Source: Gymnorhina tibicen
Taxonomy: Eukaryota > Chordata > Aves > Passeriformes > Artamidae
Reading direction: 5' to 3'
Assembly (NCBI GenBank): GCA_013399875.1
Contig: VXAZ01007519.1
Coordinates: 9,025 to 73,024 of the forward strand
Length of the DNA: 64,000 bases
Position 1 is the first letter of the stretch. Each line of letters begins with the position of its first letter. The notes beneath the pieces are model-generated. The model ran no database searches. It was not told the DNA's origin and saw only the letters and a list, made by a program, of their open reading frames with translations. Below are positions 1-49,316 of this stretch, piece after piece. Position numbers and translations under genes: made by a program.

Positions 1-22330
<22,330 letters not shown>

Positions 22331-23785
22331 AAGGCACGTGGCAGTTTGTGTACCTCATCTTGTTTTCCGTAGTGCAGGTGTTCTCCTACTTGGTGACTTC
22401 TTTCTTTTTAATACAGTTCTTCAGAATGTTAATCCAAACAATTTTTGCATTGAGGAGGGCTGGCAAAGCAGATGTCACATTTGTTGTGCCTGCCTTATCT
22501 TCTTCTCCTCCTCTCTTAAATGAAGCATAGACATTTCGATAACCATAGCAGGAAAATCAGAATTGTGGGAAGGGAAATTGAACGTTATGACTGCTGAGGG
22601 CTAATAATTGTAAGTGCATCACCTAAAAAAAAGAGGATTTCTCTTCAGAAACAGTTAAAAGAAAAATTAACAGTACAGTAGTTTTTAAGGAAGCTTTCAG
22701 ATTTAGTAGCCAGAGATTCTTTTCAGTGCAGAATTCATCTGTTCTTGATCCTCTCATCTATCATTATTATAAACAGTTCAGTGTAGGTAATAATGACTTG
22801 AGTTTGTTTTCAAAGCACTGCTTGTTAATGCTGGTACAAGTTTTAAGTTAAAATGGTAAACAAAAATAGAAAAAGCGTATTTTAAATCCATGTTGTTAAT
22901 TCTCGAGAGCTTTCATCTGTACAATGGCAGATGGATCAGATTCTTTGTGGAAAGTTGCGTAACTTACTGTAACCTATACAAAAGGAGAGCTCAACTGAAA
23001 CTGTGAAAGCCATCACATGTGAGTAAGCAGATGCCAAAACTTGGTAGTTTGGCTGCAACTAACGGCCATAAGGACACAAAGGCTGTGTCCCAATGAGCCA
23101 GGCTTTCCAGTGGATGTGGCCACGTAGCGCCACAGGACAGGAGAAACTTCTTAAGGAGCATAGAAACATTCCGTCCTGTTTGTGTGCATTAATTTTCGTT
23201 TTTCCAGACGTAGAACGGGACTGAAAGAGACCAGTTAGGTTCTCTTGAGGCCAGTGGTAGAACTGCTGGCCTGAGGCACCGTCCTCGTGTTCTGCTGCCC
23301 ATGTGCGTGGGTGGGGCAGTGTGCTGACAAGCGAGGCTCCTCTTTGTGTTTTATGGGTGATCCTGGGTCAGAAAGTGGTGCAGTTTCTACTGGCTGTTGG
23401 CAGGGAGTCTGTACTTGGATCAAACTGAAGACCCTCTGTATAAAATGCCATATTCAGGCAGTTTAGCTGTTCAGAGGGAAACTGGTGGTGAGGACAGAGA
23501 AGCAGTAATTTTTACCTTCAGATAAGCTCACAGAAACACCAATAGCCTCTAAGGTTTTTGCATCTGTGATACAAATCTGTCAACCTCTCAAAGAGTTCAA
23601 GTTCTTCCAAAGAGGAACGGAAAAGATAAATCCAGAAAATCTTACTACAATGACTTAGAACTGAACGAAAACATGCAGATAACATTTTAACACTTTTTAA
23701 GATCTCTCTTTCTCTTGTTTGCCTGTAGAGTTCCTGAATTACTGAGCTTGCTGTATTTGCAAATAAAACCTGTTTTCAGGCACTT
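22331..23785 (+). other. ZC3HAV1: ZC3HAV1 3' UTR (inferred)
   Basis: After the TAA, no further coding is seen. The first convincing polyadenylation signal with a downstream GT-rich stretch lies near 23,762. The UTR length is inferred, not shown. Confidence 0.5.
23762..23767 (+). promoter_or_regulatory. Candidate polyadenylation signal of ZC3HAV1
   Basis: An AATAAA is followed about 25-40 bases later by TTTCAGTGTGCAGTTTG, a plausible cleavage and GU-rich element. Confidence 0.55.
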
Positions 23786-24788
23786 TCAGTGTGCAGTTTG
23801 TCTTTACATAAACATGGCAAGACTGAACAGACTGAGTGAACCAGCCCCTGCCTGTGCTGTCTTCCTTCGGTGTTTCTAAACCAGGGAACTGCACAGGCAT
23901 GGCCTGCCATTGTAGGGTAGGTGCTCAGCTAAGTACTAAGGAGAGAATAGCATGATTCAGGGAGGATATTTCCGTAAATTAACTTCCTAACTAGGATATG
24001 TTTTATATTAAAGTAGTGAGGTAGTTTGGTTAGATTTTATGTAATTAAACAGCTGCTCTGAGCAGTTACTGAAGTCCTAAGAAAAGGTGAAAGAATTAAG
24101 TGAAGTAGTTTTAATATCTCGAAGTAGTGAGATACTGAGACATTCTAAGGATGTACTTCCTTATTACGCAGATGAGTAACTTTTAAAGAATCTGAATCAG
24201 GCACCTGTAGAACCCCCACTCCTGTGAGGCACAAGGCAGGTCTGTATGGGGAGGGGGCCAGTGAGATGCTGACAGCTTAGGATCAGTCCAAATCACCACA
24301 CATAGAGTAAGGACACACCAATACAGGAACTGCAAACTTGTTCCATGGTCCAACCCAGCCCGTCGTGGGGATGCAGCTCTCCAGTGCATAGGACTTTGGC
24401 TTCTCCATTGGAGGGGTGGACTGGGGCTGAGAGCTGCAGTCTGGATAGCAGAGCTGAAGGGGGAGGAAAGCTGGAAAATGCATACTCTGAAGGCAGGAGG
24501 ATGGAAAAGAAACAACGGTTGTCCCACCTCTTGGTACCTCAGCCTCTTCCTAACTGGCACCAAGGAAAACCCCTGGGAGGCCGTGGCACGCTTGGGCTGT
24601 GACCCCTCGCCCCACACGAGCACAGGTACTGCTGCTCTCCCCTGCTGGATGCTTCTGGCCACAGCGACGGAAACAAATTGGGTGCACGCTGTTACAGGTG
24701 TGTGAAATTAGGCTGAATAACACATTTAAAAGCTTCACACATGCAAAGAAGTCATATACTTGCTTGCTCAACAGAGATCATCTTTGAA

Positions 24789-24794
24789 TTTATT
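24789..24794 (-). promoter_or_regulatory. Candidate distal polyadenylation signal of TTC38
   Basis: TTTATT on the plus strand gives AATAAA on the minus strand, about 1.75 kb past the TTC38 stop. A nearer AATAAA lies at 26146-26151. The sequence does not decide between them. Confidence 0.25.
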
Positions 24795-25229
24795 AAGGCA
24801 AAGCAGACAAAATTCTCAATCATGTTCTATCAAAAGTAGAGCTGTCATTGATTACATAAACGACACCCTGCAAAGCCAGCCAGAGCTTTCTCAGGCTTTT
24901 GTTCCCTTATACAATTTGTTACATTCCTTGAGTAAAGTTACCTGTCTAAAGTCATTGCTTGAAGTGCACTTATTAAAAATAATAGTAAAAATCCAGTGTA
25001 ACTTGTCCCAAGTGAGTCACCCCCCACCATGGCTGAGCAGACAAGCAGTGATGAAGATGAGAAACAGCACGCTCATAAATCAGAAGACTTGAAGGCAAGA
25101 AATGCACTCCCTTACCTCGTTTCATTATTTTTGCTTTAAAAACAAGTTATTTCTGCCTCAGGGAAGGACTGGGTAAAGCAAAATGTCAGCAAAGCACTCC
25201 CACCTCTTGTTCCATGATGCAGGAACTCC

Positions 25230-25281
25230 AGGGCCAGTGCAGGGCCAGTGCAGGGCCAGTGCAGGGCCAGTGCAGGGCCAG
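25230..25281. repeat. 11-bp tandem repeat, about 4.7 copies
   Basis: The unit AGGGCCAGTGC is repeated perfectly four times, then a partial AGGGCCAG. It lies in the noncoding tail-to-tail region. Confidence 0.97.
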
Positions 25282-26541
25282 CTATGGAAGTGCTTTCTTA
25301 GGTTAAAAAGAAACTGTAGGACAAGGCTGCTGTGGGACAGGGGGAAGAGCCTGAGCTGGACAGGGAGAAGGGGCAGGCCTGTGGGGCCAGGAGAGCTTGT
25401 GGATGTGGAAGCAAAGCCAGAGCTTGGGCAGTTGCAGAGTGTGGGATTTCTATTCCAGAAGAAGAGGAGGTGTGAGTTCAGTTTTGGTCTGAAATATGAT
25501 CTTCCCCATCATTAGGGATTTCTGGAATACTATTGCAAGACAATGTGTTAGCTCTGGGATGCTGCAGGAATCCAGGGGCACCAGAGCTTCCTCGAAGCCT
25601 GTGGCTCTTGCAGCACCGAAGTTTATCCCATCATGTGTGCTGGGACAGAGCTGTCTCCGTCCCCCTAAGCCCTCCTTCCATGACAGAAGCTCCCACCTGG
25701 TCTTCACCTCTCTGAAGTGTGTGCTTTAACACTGGTTTAAACCCCACTTCATGCAGGGACTCTTTGGAGTGAGATGGTAGTAAGGCCTGACTATCCAAAA
25801 GCTCAGGGAAGCACAAAGACCCAGTCCAACATACCCTTCAGAGATGGTACTGTTCAACTGAAATCCAGGCTTTTCCCTGGAAGATTTAAAAGTGCTGAGG
25901 GAGGACCCATGTCAGAATAGTCATTATTCTTGTCTGGTTTCATTCATCCAGTAATTCCAGAAAGCTCTGCTGTGCTATATTGAAAGGAAAAATTTAACAT
26001 TTTATGAGAGGGAGTTTAAAAATGTATACCTGGAAAGAGATCCTGAATGCACACACATCTATGACTCCTGCCTGAATGGGCTGAAGCTCGAAATGGAATT
26101 CAGTTCATGCCTGTATTGGCTCTGGCCCCACACCTTTCTGTAAGCTTTATTCAAAAGCTCCCTTTGAATTACTTGAGCAGTTTACATCACATGTAGGCCA
26201 AGTAACAAATTGGGCCAAAGAAAGACTGAAATCCAGGCACTGTTACTGCACTGTGTATAATCAGGGTCAGAGGGAACGTTCAGGAAAACATACCAGAGCA
26301 ATAATGCCTTTGGGATGCTTCAGAAAGCTGTGCGTTAGCAGCAGGTTTTCTTCTTTCCTTGTGGAATCATCTAAGACACAACCTCCTGAAATGCAACAGC
26401 TCTGTCTTTTTTTTAAGGAAATTATTCTCAGATCTTTTAACCCCGAGTACCTCCCCGAATTCCTTCACAGCACGCCTGCACTGCCTGCACCCAGACTTTG
26501 TGGAAAGCTCCGGCTCTTCCAGCTGAAGCTGGAGGAAAGCC

Positions 26542-42615
<16,074 letters not shown>

Positions 42616-42970
42616 GGACCCTCTGCAATCTCGAGGCTCCGCGGCTCCAAAGCGAGCGGGGGCGGGGCCAAGGGGGCGGGGCCGCCACCGGCGCGAGCGG
42701 CGGGCAGTGGGTGCCGGGTGCGGGTGGAGCCCTCGCGCCGCCGCTGAGAGACGGCCGCGGGAGTTTGGTGACGATTATTGGCCCCCAAATCTTTGCTCCT
42801 TCTTCCGGACCCGCCTTCGGCCTGCCGTGTCCGAGGTTAAATAGTGTTCTCACCGGCTACCCGCCGCAGGAGGTTCTGGTGCCCTGGGGCTGCTGTCCCA
42901 GCCGTTGGGCCACCCCAACGAGCAGCGTCCAGGAGGCCGCGCGTCCTCCGCTCCGTCCCCTCTGGCCGCG
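42616..42970. promoter_or_regulatory. Shared head-to-head CpG promoter of TTC38 and PKDREJ
   Basis: Only 355 bp separate the two start codons. The segment is GC-rich with many CpGs. It holds a GC-box cluster (GGGGCGGGGCCA and GGGGGCGGGGCC, 42659-42681) and an ATTGG (inverted CCAAT) box at 42777-42781. No TATA box is evident. Both 5' UTRs must start here. Confidence 0.75.
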
Positions 42971-45900
42971 ATGGCCGCGCTCCTCCTTCTCCTCCTGCAG
43001 CTGCTCGCCTGCTGCCGCCGGAGCTCGGCGGCGTCCCCTGTCCGTCTCCAGCCGTCACCCCTGCGGGTCAGCTGCCTGGGCCCTCACGGCCAAGTCTTCC
43101 AGTGGCAGGACAACGGGCACAGGGTGTCGTGCCTGTGGAACAGCACCATGACCCTGCATTACCAGCCCGCCCCAGGAGCAGGGCCGGAGGTAGAGGGGGA
43201 GGAGGGGCAGCCACCATCCCCACCTTGCTGCCTCTGGTATCTGAACTCGGCCTCTGTGAGGAACATCTCAGGCTGGTCAGGCCAGGTGGTGCTACAGACA
43301 GGACAAGCTCCCTCACCCGGGGCCTCCAGCCTTCTTACAGTGCAATGCTCGTCTGCCTCCTGCGCTGCACCCGAGTGCTTTCATCTCAACGTGAGCGTCG
43401 AGATCTCGGGGCAGGATATGCGGCTGTTCGTGCTTTGGCCGCAGACACACATTATCCACGTGTGGCAGCCGGTGGAGCTGGGCTGGTGTGCACGCCTCAA
43501 GAGTGCTGGCTGGCAGTACCGCTTCAGCAGCCAGGGAGGCGTCCCCTCGACCCTTCTCCTTCCCAGCAGTGAAGTGACACCATCGCCTGCTGTCTACCCA
43601 ACAGCTGAATTGCAACAGACCTGTGCCACCTACTACAGCTACCACATGACTGTGCGCTACAGGCACCCTGGGACCCACGTTGCTTTGGTCAGTATTGAGC
43701 AGATGCCTCACATAAGCCTCAACCTCTCTCTCAAGGTGGAGCCTGACTTGCTGCATGTTCTCAGTATCAGCTCCAAGCTCCTTAGTGTTCCTCAGCAGCC
43801 CCTCAGCTTATCCTGGTGGCTCCAGCCCCTTACCCTGAATACACTTGCCTACAGACTGGTGGACACACAAGCTATAGGAGGTTGGCTCCGCTCCTACAGT
43901 TCATTTACGCTGCCGAGCAACTTCTGTGCCATTTCTACACCTCAGAGCCTGGACGAGATAGTGGTGGCCAGCATTTACTTCCATGTTGATGGAAAGAGGT
44001 TTGAAGAATTGACGGGGGAACTGCACCTGCTCAATGGTACCCTGAGCTTAACTGCTGGCAAAGAAACTCCCATCCATGTCAACCTTTGTCCAGGGAAAAC
44101 CAACAGCAGCACTTACATTTTCAGGTACAATCAGGGAACATTTTACACATCTAAAGACAACAACAGCTCTATTTCCACAGATCCTAACACACGCACTGTG
44201 TTCTACCAACACAAGGAGCTCTCCTACTTACTAACCATAGAGTTTGTGGCCTTACAGTGGTACAAGTTCAAAATGTACCTTTATATGAATCAGAAGAGGG
44301 CTTTGATTAGGTCTCTGGCAGAAAGAGACCTTGATGTCCATGTTTTCAGCAGTCCTTCTTTTCTGCAGAACTTTAGTTACTTAGTGTGGTTTATCCCTGC
44401 ACAATATCCGATGTTACAGTGCGAGTGGACTTTCTATCTGCAGCTTTTTGGCACAAAAAAAGACCATATTGTCCAGAGTAGCACATACACATACAACGAC
44501 CACGTAAAAAATGCCACGCGTTTTGTCCGTCGCTCTGCTTTACCCTTTGATGCAGAGAAATACACGGGGTTTGTGGCAAAAGTGAACTGCACCAGCAGTG
44601 CATCTACACCGGCTCTTTTAAGCGTCAGGGTCAACAATCATACTGCAAAAACCATAGAAGCACCAGTGGTTTGTGAGAAAAAAGAGTGTAAGATAACCAC
44701 GTGTTGGATTCAGAGACCTGAGCCCAGATCCTTTATCTTGTACAAGAAAAAGGCATTATCTTTTTACCTCTTTGTCAGGTTGATTACAGACTGCCACATT
44801 GGCATATCTATCAAACCCCTTTGGCGAGTCTATCCTGCTAAGGACATAAAAACTGAGCCAGATTGGTCACATCCAGTAAATACTTCTGCAATGTTCGGCG
44901 TAGATATGATACATTTAACTGTTCCCAGTAATACTTTAGAGTACGGGTTGTATCTGTTTTTTTTCACTGCTGAGGTAGTCCCAATTAGGACCTCAACAGT
45001 CCTCAAGTGCCGTGATATGATTTTTGTTCAGATTGAGAGAGCTGATCTAGTGGCAAATATTTCAGGAGGCTCGGTTCGCACAGTGGGTTTTTCTGAGAGC
45101 TGGACTCTTGATGGCTCTGAATCGTCTGATCCTGAACCACAGGAAGGAGCATTGACATTTACTTGGTACTGCACTAAAGACCCGGCAGACTATGAAACCA
45201 TGAAATTCCACCTGAAAAACAGATGCCATCCATTCCAGAAGGATTTGAGATGGATAACACCCTCAGGTCCCATTCAAAAAATACCACCAGAATCCCTCCC
45301 AGGAAGCACCTTATACTACTTTCGCCTGGTGATTCAAAAGGGCAGAAGGAAGGCTTATGCTGATCAAGTTGTAGAGGTGGATCCTGGTCCCCCACTCATT
45401 CTGGACGTGAAATGCCTTGAAAACTGTGGTAGCTCTTTAATTCCAACAGAGAGATTTGCCATGTCTGGAAAATGCTCAAACTGTAAACCAAGAAACAAGC
45501 CACTATACTACTGGTCCCTTTGTTCAGACACCTCTAAAGAAATTCATTTTGATTGGGATTCCAAAACATCAACGGGGAGGTCTGGTGCTTACATATCTAT
45601 ACATGCTCTGACTTTCACAAAGCCTGCATATCGCTCCTACGTACTTCACATAAGAGTAACTACCTGGGATGGTAGGACCTCATCTGACAAAAAACCCTTT
45701 GCGGTAAATACTCCACCTCGGGCCGGCAGGTGTAACATCAGCCCACGCCATGGTATAGCCTTTCTGACAAAATTTGTTGTTAAGTGTAAAGGATTTTCTG
45801 ACAACCATTTACCTCTGACATATAAAGTGATTGTAGCTTCCAACGTACCCCAAACTACCACAGTAAGTTCTGTGGTGGAAAACACATTTGGCACAATTCT

Positions 45901-48900
45901 GTACTTTGGTTCCGGGCCTAAAACTCCTCCATCTTTTCTCCCAATTGGAGTGCCCTCTCAGAGGTACACTTTGACACTTTACGTTCAAGTCCGTGATTCC
46001 TTTGGGGCATTTACGCAGGTGAGTTTACGTGCCTACGTAAAGAAACCACTTAAAACTCAATCCCTTCCAGCTGTGTTTCGTGAACTGCTGGCCTCAGCAA
46101 GCCGCTTAAGCGTATCGACATCTGCTCAGCAGACTGGGGATCGTCTTAGATCTGGTTATTTGGCTTATCTTGCAGCCTCACTCTTAAACTATGTTAAAGA
46201 CACACCAACTGTCCCGCTCCCTCAGGCTCAGCTTCGGGAAACCGTGGTTAAAGCAGTCTTGAATATTTCAGTAAACAGCATCATGGAAGTCAACCAAGTA
46301 GTGGCTGTTCTTTCTGAAGTCACAGAGGCAGTTGAGAAAATGAATGTTAGGTCACTAGACCTTGCCATTGGGAAACTGAAAGAAGTAACAGGAATTCTGA
46401 AGAGACAGAGGAGTCAGATCCGTTGGTCTGAGGAAGCAGAAATTCAGACCAGTGGAATACTAAGATGCTTGTCCAACATCCTGAGAGCTGATCTTCTGCG
46501 TCTCAAGAATGCCAGTGCAGATGGAATTAAACATGTTTTCTCCATCATGGAAGGTGTAACAGATATAGTTTTCTGGGGAAAAGTCCCTGGGGAAATAGAA
46601 ACTCTAATGGAAACAGGACACTGGAATGTCACTCTGAAGAAAAATGAAGCCTGGAACATTACAAATGCTTTGCCTGCCACATACACCTGCCAGAACTGCT
46701 TTTTTCCAACACTGAAGAATGGAGGTGGTTCAGGATCGGCCCAGGATACTGTGTTTTCGACTGCCATTTTTGAGTTTGATGCGAGCCCCTTCCCTTGGTT
46801 AGGTTACACATCAGATATCATATCAATGGTCTTGGGGTTTAAAGTGGCAGAGACTAGAGCTAATGGGGACCTAGTTCCAGTCACGCCTGAAAGAGCAGAC
46901 ATTTTTCTTGCCAGGAAAGGTGGACTTACAACTTTTCACTTAGTAATGGGACCTGATAAAACAGAAGCTTACACAACTGGAGGATTTAGTTTTGAGGTCA
47001 ATAAAACTACCACGAGCATGTATTTCCAGATCATGACAAAACTAAAAGCTACTTTCAAGGTGCTGGTGTTTACAGGTACCAATCTCACTCATGCTCAGCC
47101 TGTGGCCTCGTTTGCTGCTTTTCACAACATGCCAACAGTTGCAAGTGGAAATGAGACAGCCATTGCTGACTGTAGCATTACAGGTCCTTATATTGTCTGT
47201 CTCCCACAGTCCCTGCTGACAACCATAGTGCAGAAAAGTGGCGTAGACACTCAGAACATCTCCATTGTCTTGCAGACACGCTATGTCGTAAGGTACCCAA
47301 ACCGGAAACTGGTGGGCATATACATTTTTAATGACCACTGCCTATTTCTGGATGGGATTGGAAGTCAGTGGAGCAAAGAGAAATGCAAGGTTGGCTCCTT
47401 GACCAACTGGCAGAAGGTACACTGTGTCTGTGACTCCACGCGGAATCGCAGGAGTCTGTCAGCCCTTCCTGCACCCAGCATCAAGTTCCTGGCAGCCAAA
47501 GTAGTAGTTCTTCCCAACACAGTAGATCTAGGGAGACACCTGTTAGCAGACATACCTAAAAACCCACTGACCCTCATAACAGTGCTCTCTATTTTTGCCG
47601 TCTACTTACTTTTGTGCTGCTGGGCCATAAGAAGAGACAGGGTTGAGAAGGAGATCAAGTACATTATCGTTCTGCCAGACAATGAGGCCTCTGATGCAGG
47701 GAGCTTTTTGGTCACTTTGTACACAGGCAGTCGCTGGAGTGCTGAGACCAACAGAGAGGTCTTTCTGCAGCTCCTTGGCCAGCACAGCAGGAGTAAATTC
47801 CGTTGTTTATGGCACCAGCCTTCTCCAGCTTTCCAACGGGGAAGCATTGATTGCTTTCTGATAACTACTAAGAGAGACTTGGGAGATATCCGTTCCTTCA
47901 AGATCAGGCTCAATAATGACGGCACATCTTCAGCCTGGTTCTTAAGCAGAGCTGAAGTTGAGGACATGTCCACCAGGAAGGTCTGGTTCTTTATGTGCAG
48001 AAAATGGCTTTTCCTTGAAAAGAACCAATCCTCCATGAACTGGAAATTTTCTGCCACAGACCCCCAGACACCTCTACACAAAGTCGACTATTTTCTTATT
48101 AATTTTAACAGGAGATTGACAGAGTACCACCTATGGCTCTCAATTTTTGCTCCTGTTGTTGCTGGGGCTTTCACCAGGTTCCAAAGATTGTCTACGTTTT
48201 TAGCAGTATTATTATTCACCTTGCTTGTTAACATTATGTTCTTCAATGCTGAAAAGGATGAAGAAGCTCCAATATACCTGAGGTATTTGAGATCAATAGC
48301 AGTAGGAATTGAATGTGCTTTGCTTACCCTCCCCGTGGAAGTGTTAATAATTGCCTTATTTAAGTATTCCCAGAAGGACCCTCCTCCAGTTGTGACTAAG
48401 ATGTACCCAAAGGTAGATTCTACGTACTGGAATAATTGCATAATATCTGAACAAGATGCAAATGTAATTGACACAGAGGACCAGACAGAAACTGTGAATT
48501 CACCTCAGGAGGGTGGAAAGTCCCAGAAGTCAAGTCCCAGTTTTGCAGAAGGGGGCATCTTTTTCAAAGGAAGGAGACTAAGCACTACCATCAGGCAGCT
48601 TCGCAAGATCCCGGACACTGAGCCGTTGCTGTGCTGGTGGTGTGTCTGTGTGGCCTGGGGACTGGTTCTGACCATAACTGTGCTCTCATCCTTCTTCATT
48701 GTGCTCTATGGTTTGTCCTATGGCTACCAGACTTCCCGAGAGTGGCTTATAGCATCAGGAACCTCCTTTATTCAGAACGTGTTTTTCAATTCAATTCTGA
48801 AATCCTTACTTTTCTCAGCTATGAGCACAATTCGTCCAAAATACTCTGAAGACCTCAGATGGGTAACTCAGGAAAAGCATGTGGAGATCAGCTTGGCTGA

Positions 48901-48922
48901 AGAAACTGAGGGAGGTACCTGA
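42971..48922 (+). CDS. PKDREJ: PKDREJ (polycystin family receptor for egg jelly), single exon, C-terminally truncated
   Basis: The start at 42971 was chosen over the in-frame ATG at 42905. It has a strong context (GCCGCGATGG) and begins MAALLLLLLQLLACCRRSSA, a signal peptide. The product is 1,983 residues from one exon, as in mammals. Features in order: glycosylation-rich ectodomain; REJ/PKD part near residues 690-1040; GPS-like motif ending at CVC 1485-1487; TM1 about 1533-1555; PLAT about 1561-1685; further membrane segments near 1721-1735, 1743-1760, 1775-1797 and 1885-1917. Eleven membrane spans are expected for the family, but TGA at 48920 ends the frame after about five. PKDREJ in mammals is made in male germ cells and linked to sperm capacitation and the acrosome reaction. 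Confidence 0.93.
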   Translation: MAALLLLLLQLLACCRRSSAASPVRLQPSPLRVSCLGPHGQVFQWQDNGHRVSCLWNSTMTLHYQPAPGAGPEVEGEEGQPPSPPCCLWYLNSASVRNISGWSGQVVLQTGQAPSPGASSLLTVQCSSASCAAPECFHLNVSVEISGQDMRLFVLWPQTHIIHVWQPVELGWCARLKSAGWQYRFSSQGGVPSTLLLPSSEVTPSPAVYPTAELQQTCATYYSYHMTVRYRHPGTHVALVSIEQMPHISLNLSLKVEPDLLHVLSISSKLLSVPQQPLSLSWWLQPLTLNTLAYRLVDTQAIGGWLRSYSSFTLPSNFCAISTPQSLDEIVVASIYFHVDGKRFEELTGELHLLNGTLSLTAGKETPIHVNLCPGKTNSSTYIFRYNQGTFYTSKDNNSSISTDPNTRTVFYQHKELSYLLTIEFVALQWYKFKMYLYMNQKRALIRSLAERDLDVHVFSSPSFLQNFSYLVWFIPAQYPMLQCEWTFYLQLFGTKKDHIVQSSTYTYNDHVKNATRFVRRSALPFDAEKYTGFVAKVNCTSSASTPALLSVRVNNHTAKTIEAPVVCEKKECKITTCWIQRPEPRSFILYKKKALSFYLFVRLITDCHIGISIKPLWRVYPAKDIKTEPDWSHPVNTSAMFGVDMIHLTVPSNTLEYGLYLFFFTAEVVPIRTSTVLKCRDMIFVQIERADLVANISGGSVRTVGFSESWTLDGSESSDPEPQEGALTFTWYCTKDPADYETMKFHLKNRCHPFQKDLRWITPSGPIQKIPPESLPGSTLYYFRLVIQKGRRKAYADQVVEVDPGPPLILDVKCLENCGSSLIPTERFAMSGKCSNCKPRNKPLYYWSLCSDTSKEIHFDWDSKTSTGRSGAYISIHALTFTKPAYRSYVLHIRVTTWDGRTSSDKKPFAVNTPPRAGRCNISPRHGIAFLTKFVVKCKGFSDNHLPLTYKVIVASNVPQTTTVSSVVENTFGTILYFGSGPKTPPSFLPIGVPSQRYTLTLYVQVRDSFGAFTQVSLRAYVKKPLKTQSLPAVFRELLASASRLSVSTSAQQTGDRLRSGYLAYLAASLLNYVKDTPTVPLPQAQLRETVVKAVLNISVNSIMEVNQVVAVLSEVTEAVEKMNVRSLDLAIGKLKEVTGILKRQRSQIRWSEEAEIQTSGILRCLSNILRADLLRLKNASADGIKHVFSIMEGVTDIVFWGKVPGEIETLMETGHWNVTLKKNEAWNITNALPATYTCQNCFFPTLKNGGGSGSAQDTVFSTAIFEFDASPFPWLGYTSDIISMVLGFKVAETRANGDLVPVTPERADIFLARKGGLTTFHLVMGPDKTEAYTTGGFSFEVNKTTTSMYFQIMTKLKATFKVLVFTGTNLTHAQPVASFAAFHNMPTVASGNETAIADCSITGPYIVCLPQSLLTTIVQKSGVDTQNISIVLQTRYVVRYPNRKLVGIYIFNDHCLFLDGIGSQWSKEKCKVGSLTNWQKVHCVCDSTRNRRSLSALPAPSIKFLAAKVVVLPNTVDLGRHLLADIPKNPLTLITVLSIFAVYLLLCCWAIRRDRVEKEIKYIIVLPDNEASDAGSFLVTLYTGSRWSAETNREVFLQLLGQHSRSKFRCLWHQPSPAFQRGSIDCFLITTKRDLGDIRSFKIRLNNDGTSSAWFLSRAEVEDMSTRKVWFFMCRKWLFLEKNQSSMNWKFSATDPQTPLHKVDYFLINFNRRLTEYHLWLSIFAPVVAGAFTRFQRLSTFLAVLLFTLLVNIMFFNAEKDEEAPIYLRYLRSIAVGIECALLTLPVEVLIIALFKYSQKDPPPVVTKMYPKVDSTYWNNCIISEQDANVIDTEDQTETVNSPQEGGKSQKSSPSFAEGGIFFKGRRLSTTIRQLRKIPDTEPLLCWWCVCVAWGLVLTITVLSSFFIVLYGLSYGYQTSREWLIASGTSFIQNVFFNSILKSLLFSAMSTIRPKYSEDLRWVTQEKHVEISLAEETEGGT

Positions 48923-49222
48923 AACTTGCTGATGTCAGAGGCACCAAGCAATATAAGCCTTTGGAAACTGATGAAAGCAAACATGCTGAGAAGGGCAAAA
49001 ATTAAAAGAAAGGCACTTGTTTTCATGAAGGGTTTCATCAATCACCTTGTCTTTGTATCACTGCTATTAAATTTTGCATATTCCACTGAGAATGCCGACA
49101 GTTTCCACTATAGCCAGTCCCTGAGTAGAAGCTGCTTTCAAAAAATTTCCCCCACCCAAGTTTTGTGGCTAAGCATGACCTTGTATCTCACGGTAGTATC
49201 AACTCCTCTGCCCAGTTCATAG
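48923..49222 (+). pseudogene. PKDREJ: PKDREJ remnant after the stop: sixth membrane segment
   Basis: The same frame stays open for 99 codons after TGA. It includes MLRRAKIKRKALVFMKGFIN, HLVFVSLLLNFAYSTEN and SFHYSQSLSR, a basic helix then a membrane span then the start of the extracellular loop, as in polycystins. The frame closes at TAG 49220. Beyond it no polycystin loop or pore segment is visible. Confidence 0.7.
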
Positions 49223-49316
49223 AGGTGATGCCCAAGGAGCCACCTCCCTGCCGAGCATGGCTCTCACCTCTGGCTGAGCTCATGGTGATTTAAGAGCAAA
49301 AAATAGCCTGAGGGCT

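Larger units (their letters stand above)
23786..26541. other. Tail-to-tail region between ZC3HAV1 and TTC38
   Basis: No coding exon is recognised. The segment probably holds the TTC38 3' UTR on its right side. The longer open frames (for example on the minus strand around 24,183-24,662) have no family resemblance. A short 11-bp tandem repeat lies at 25,230. Confidence 0.5.

Noticed and set aside
24183..24662. Minus-strand open frame of 159 codons
   Set aside because: No similarity to known families, no splice or start context, and it lies in a noncoding tail-to-tail region.
25230..25281. CRISPR-like array
   Set aside because: The repeats are 11 bp with no spacers, in a vertebrate genome.
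42905..42970. Upstream in-frame ATG as the PKDREJ start
   Set aside because: It would put 22 polar residues before the signal peptide. The ATG at 42971 has the better context and a classic leader.
48920..48922. TGA read as selenocysteine or programmed readthrough in PKDREJ
   Set aside because: No selenocysteine element was recognised downstream. Readthrough would still end after 99 codons without the channel.
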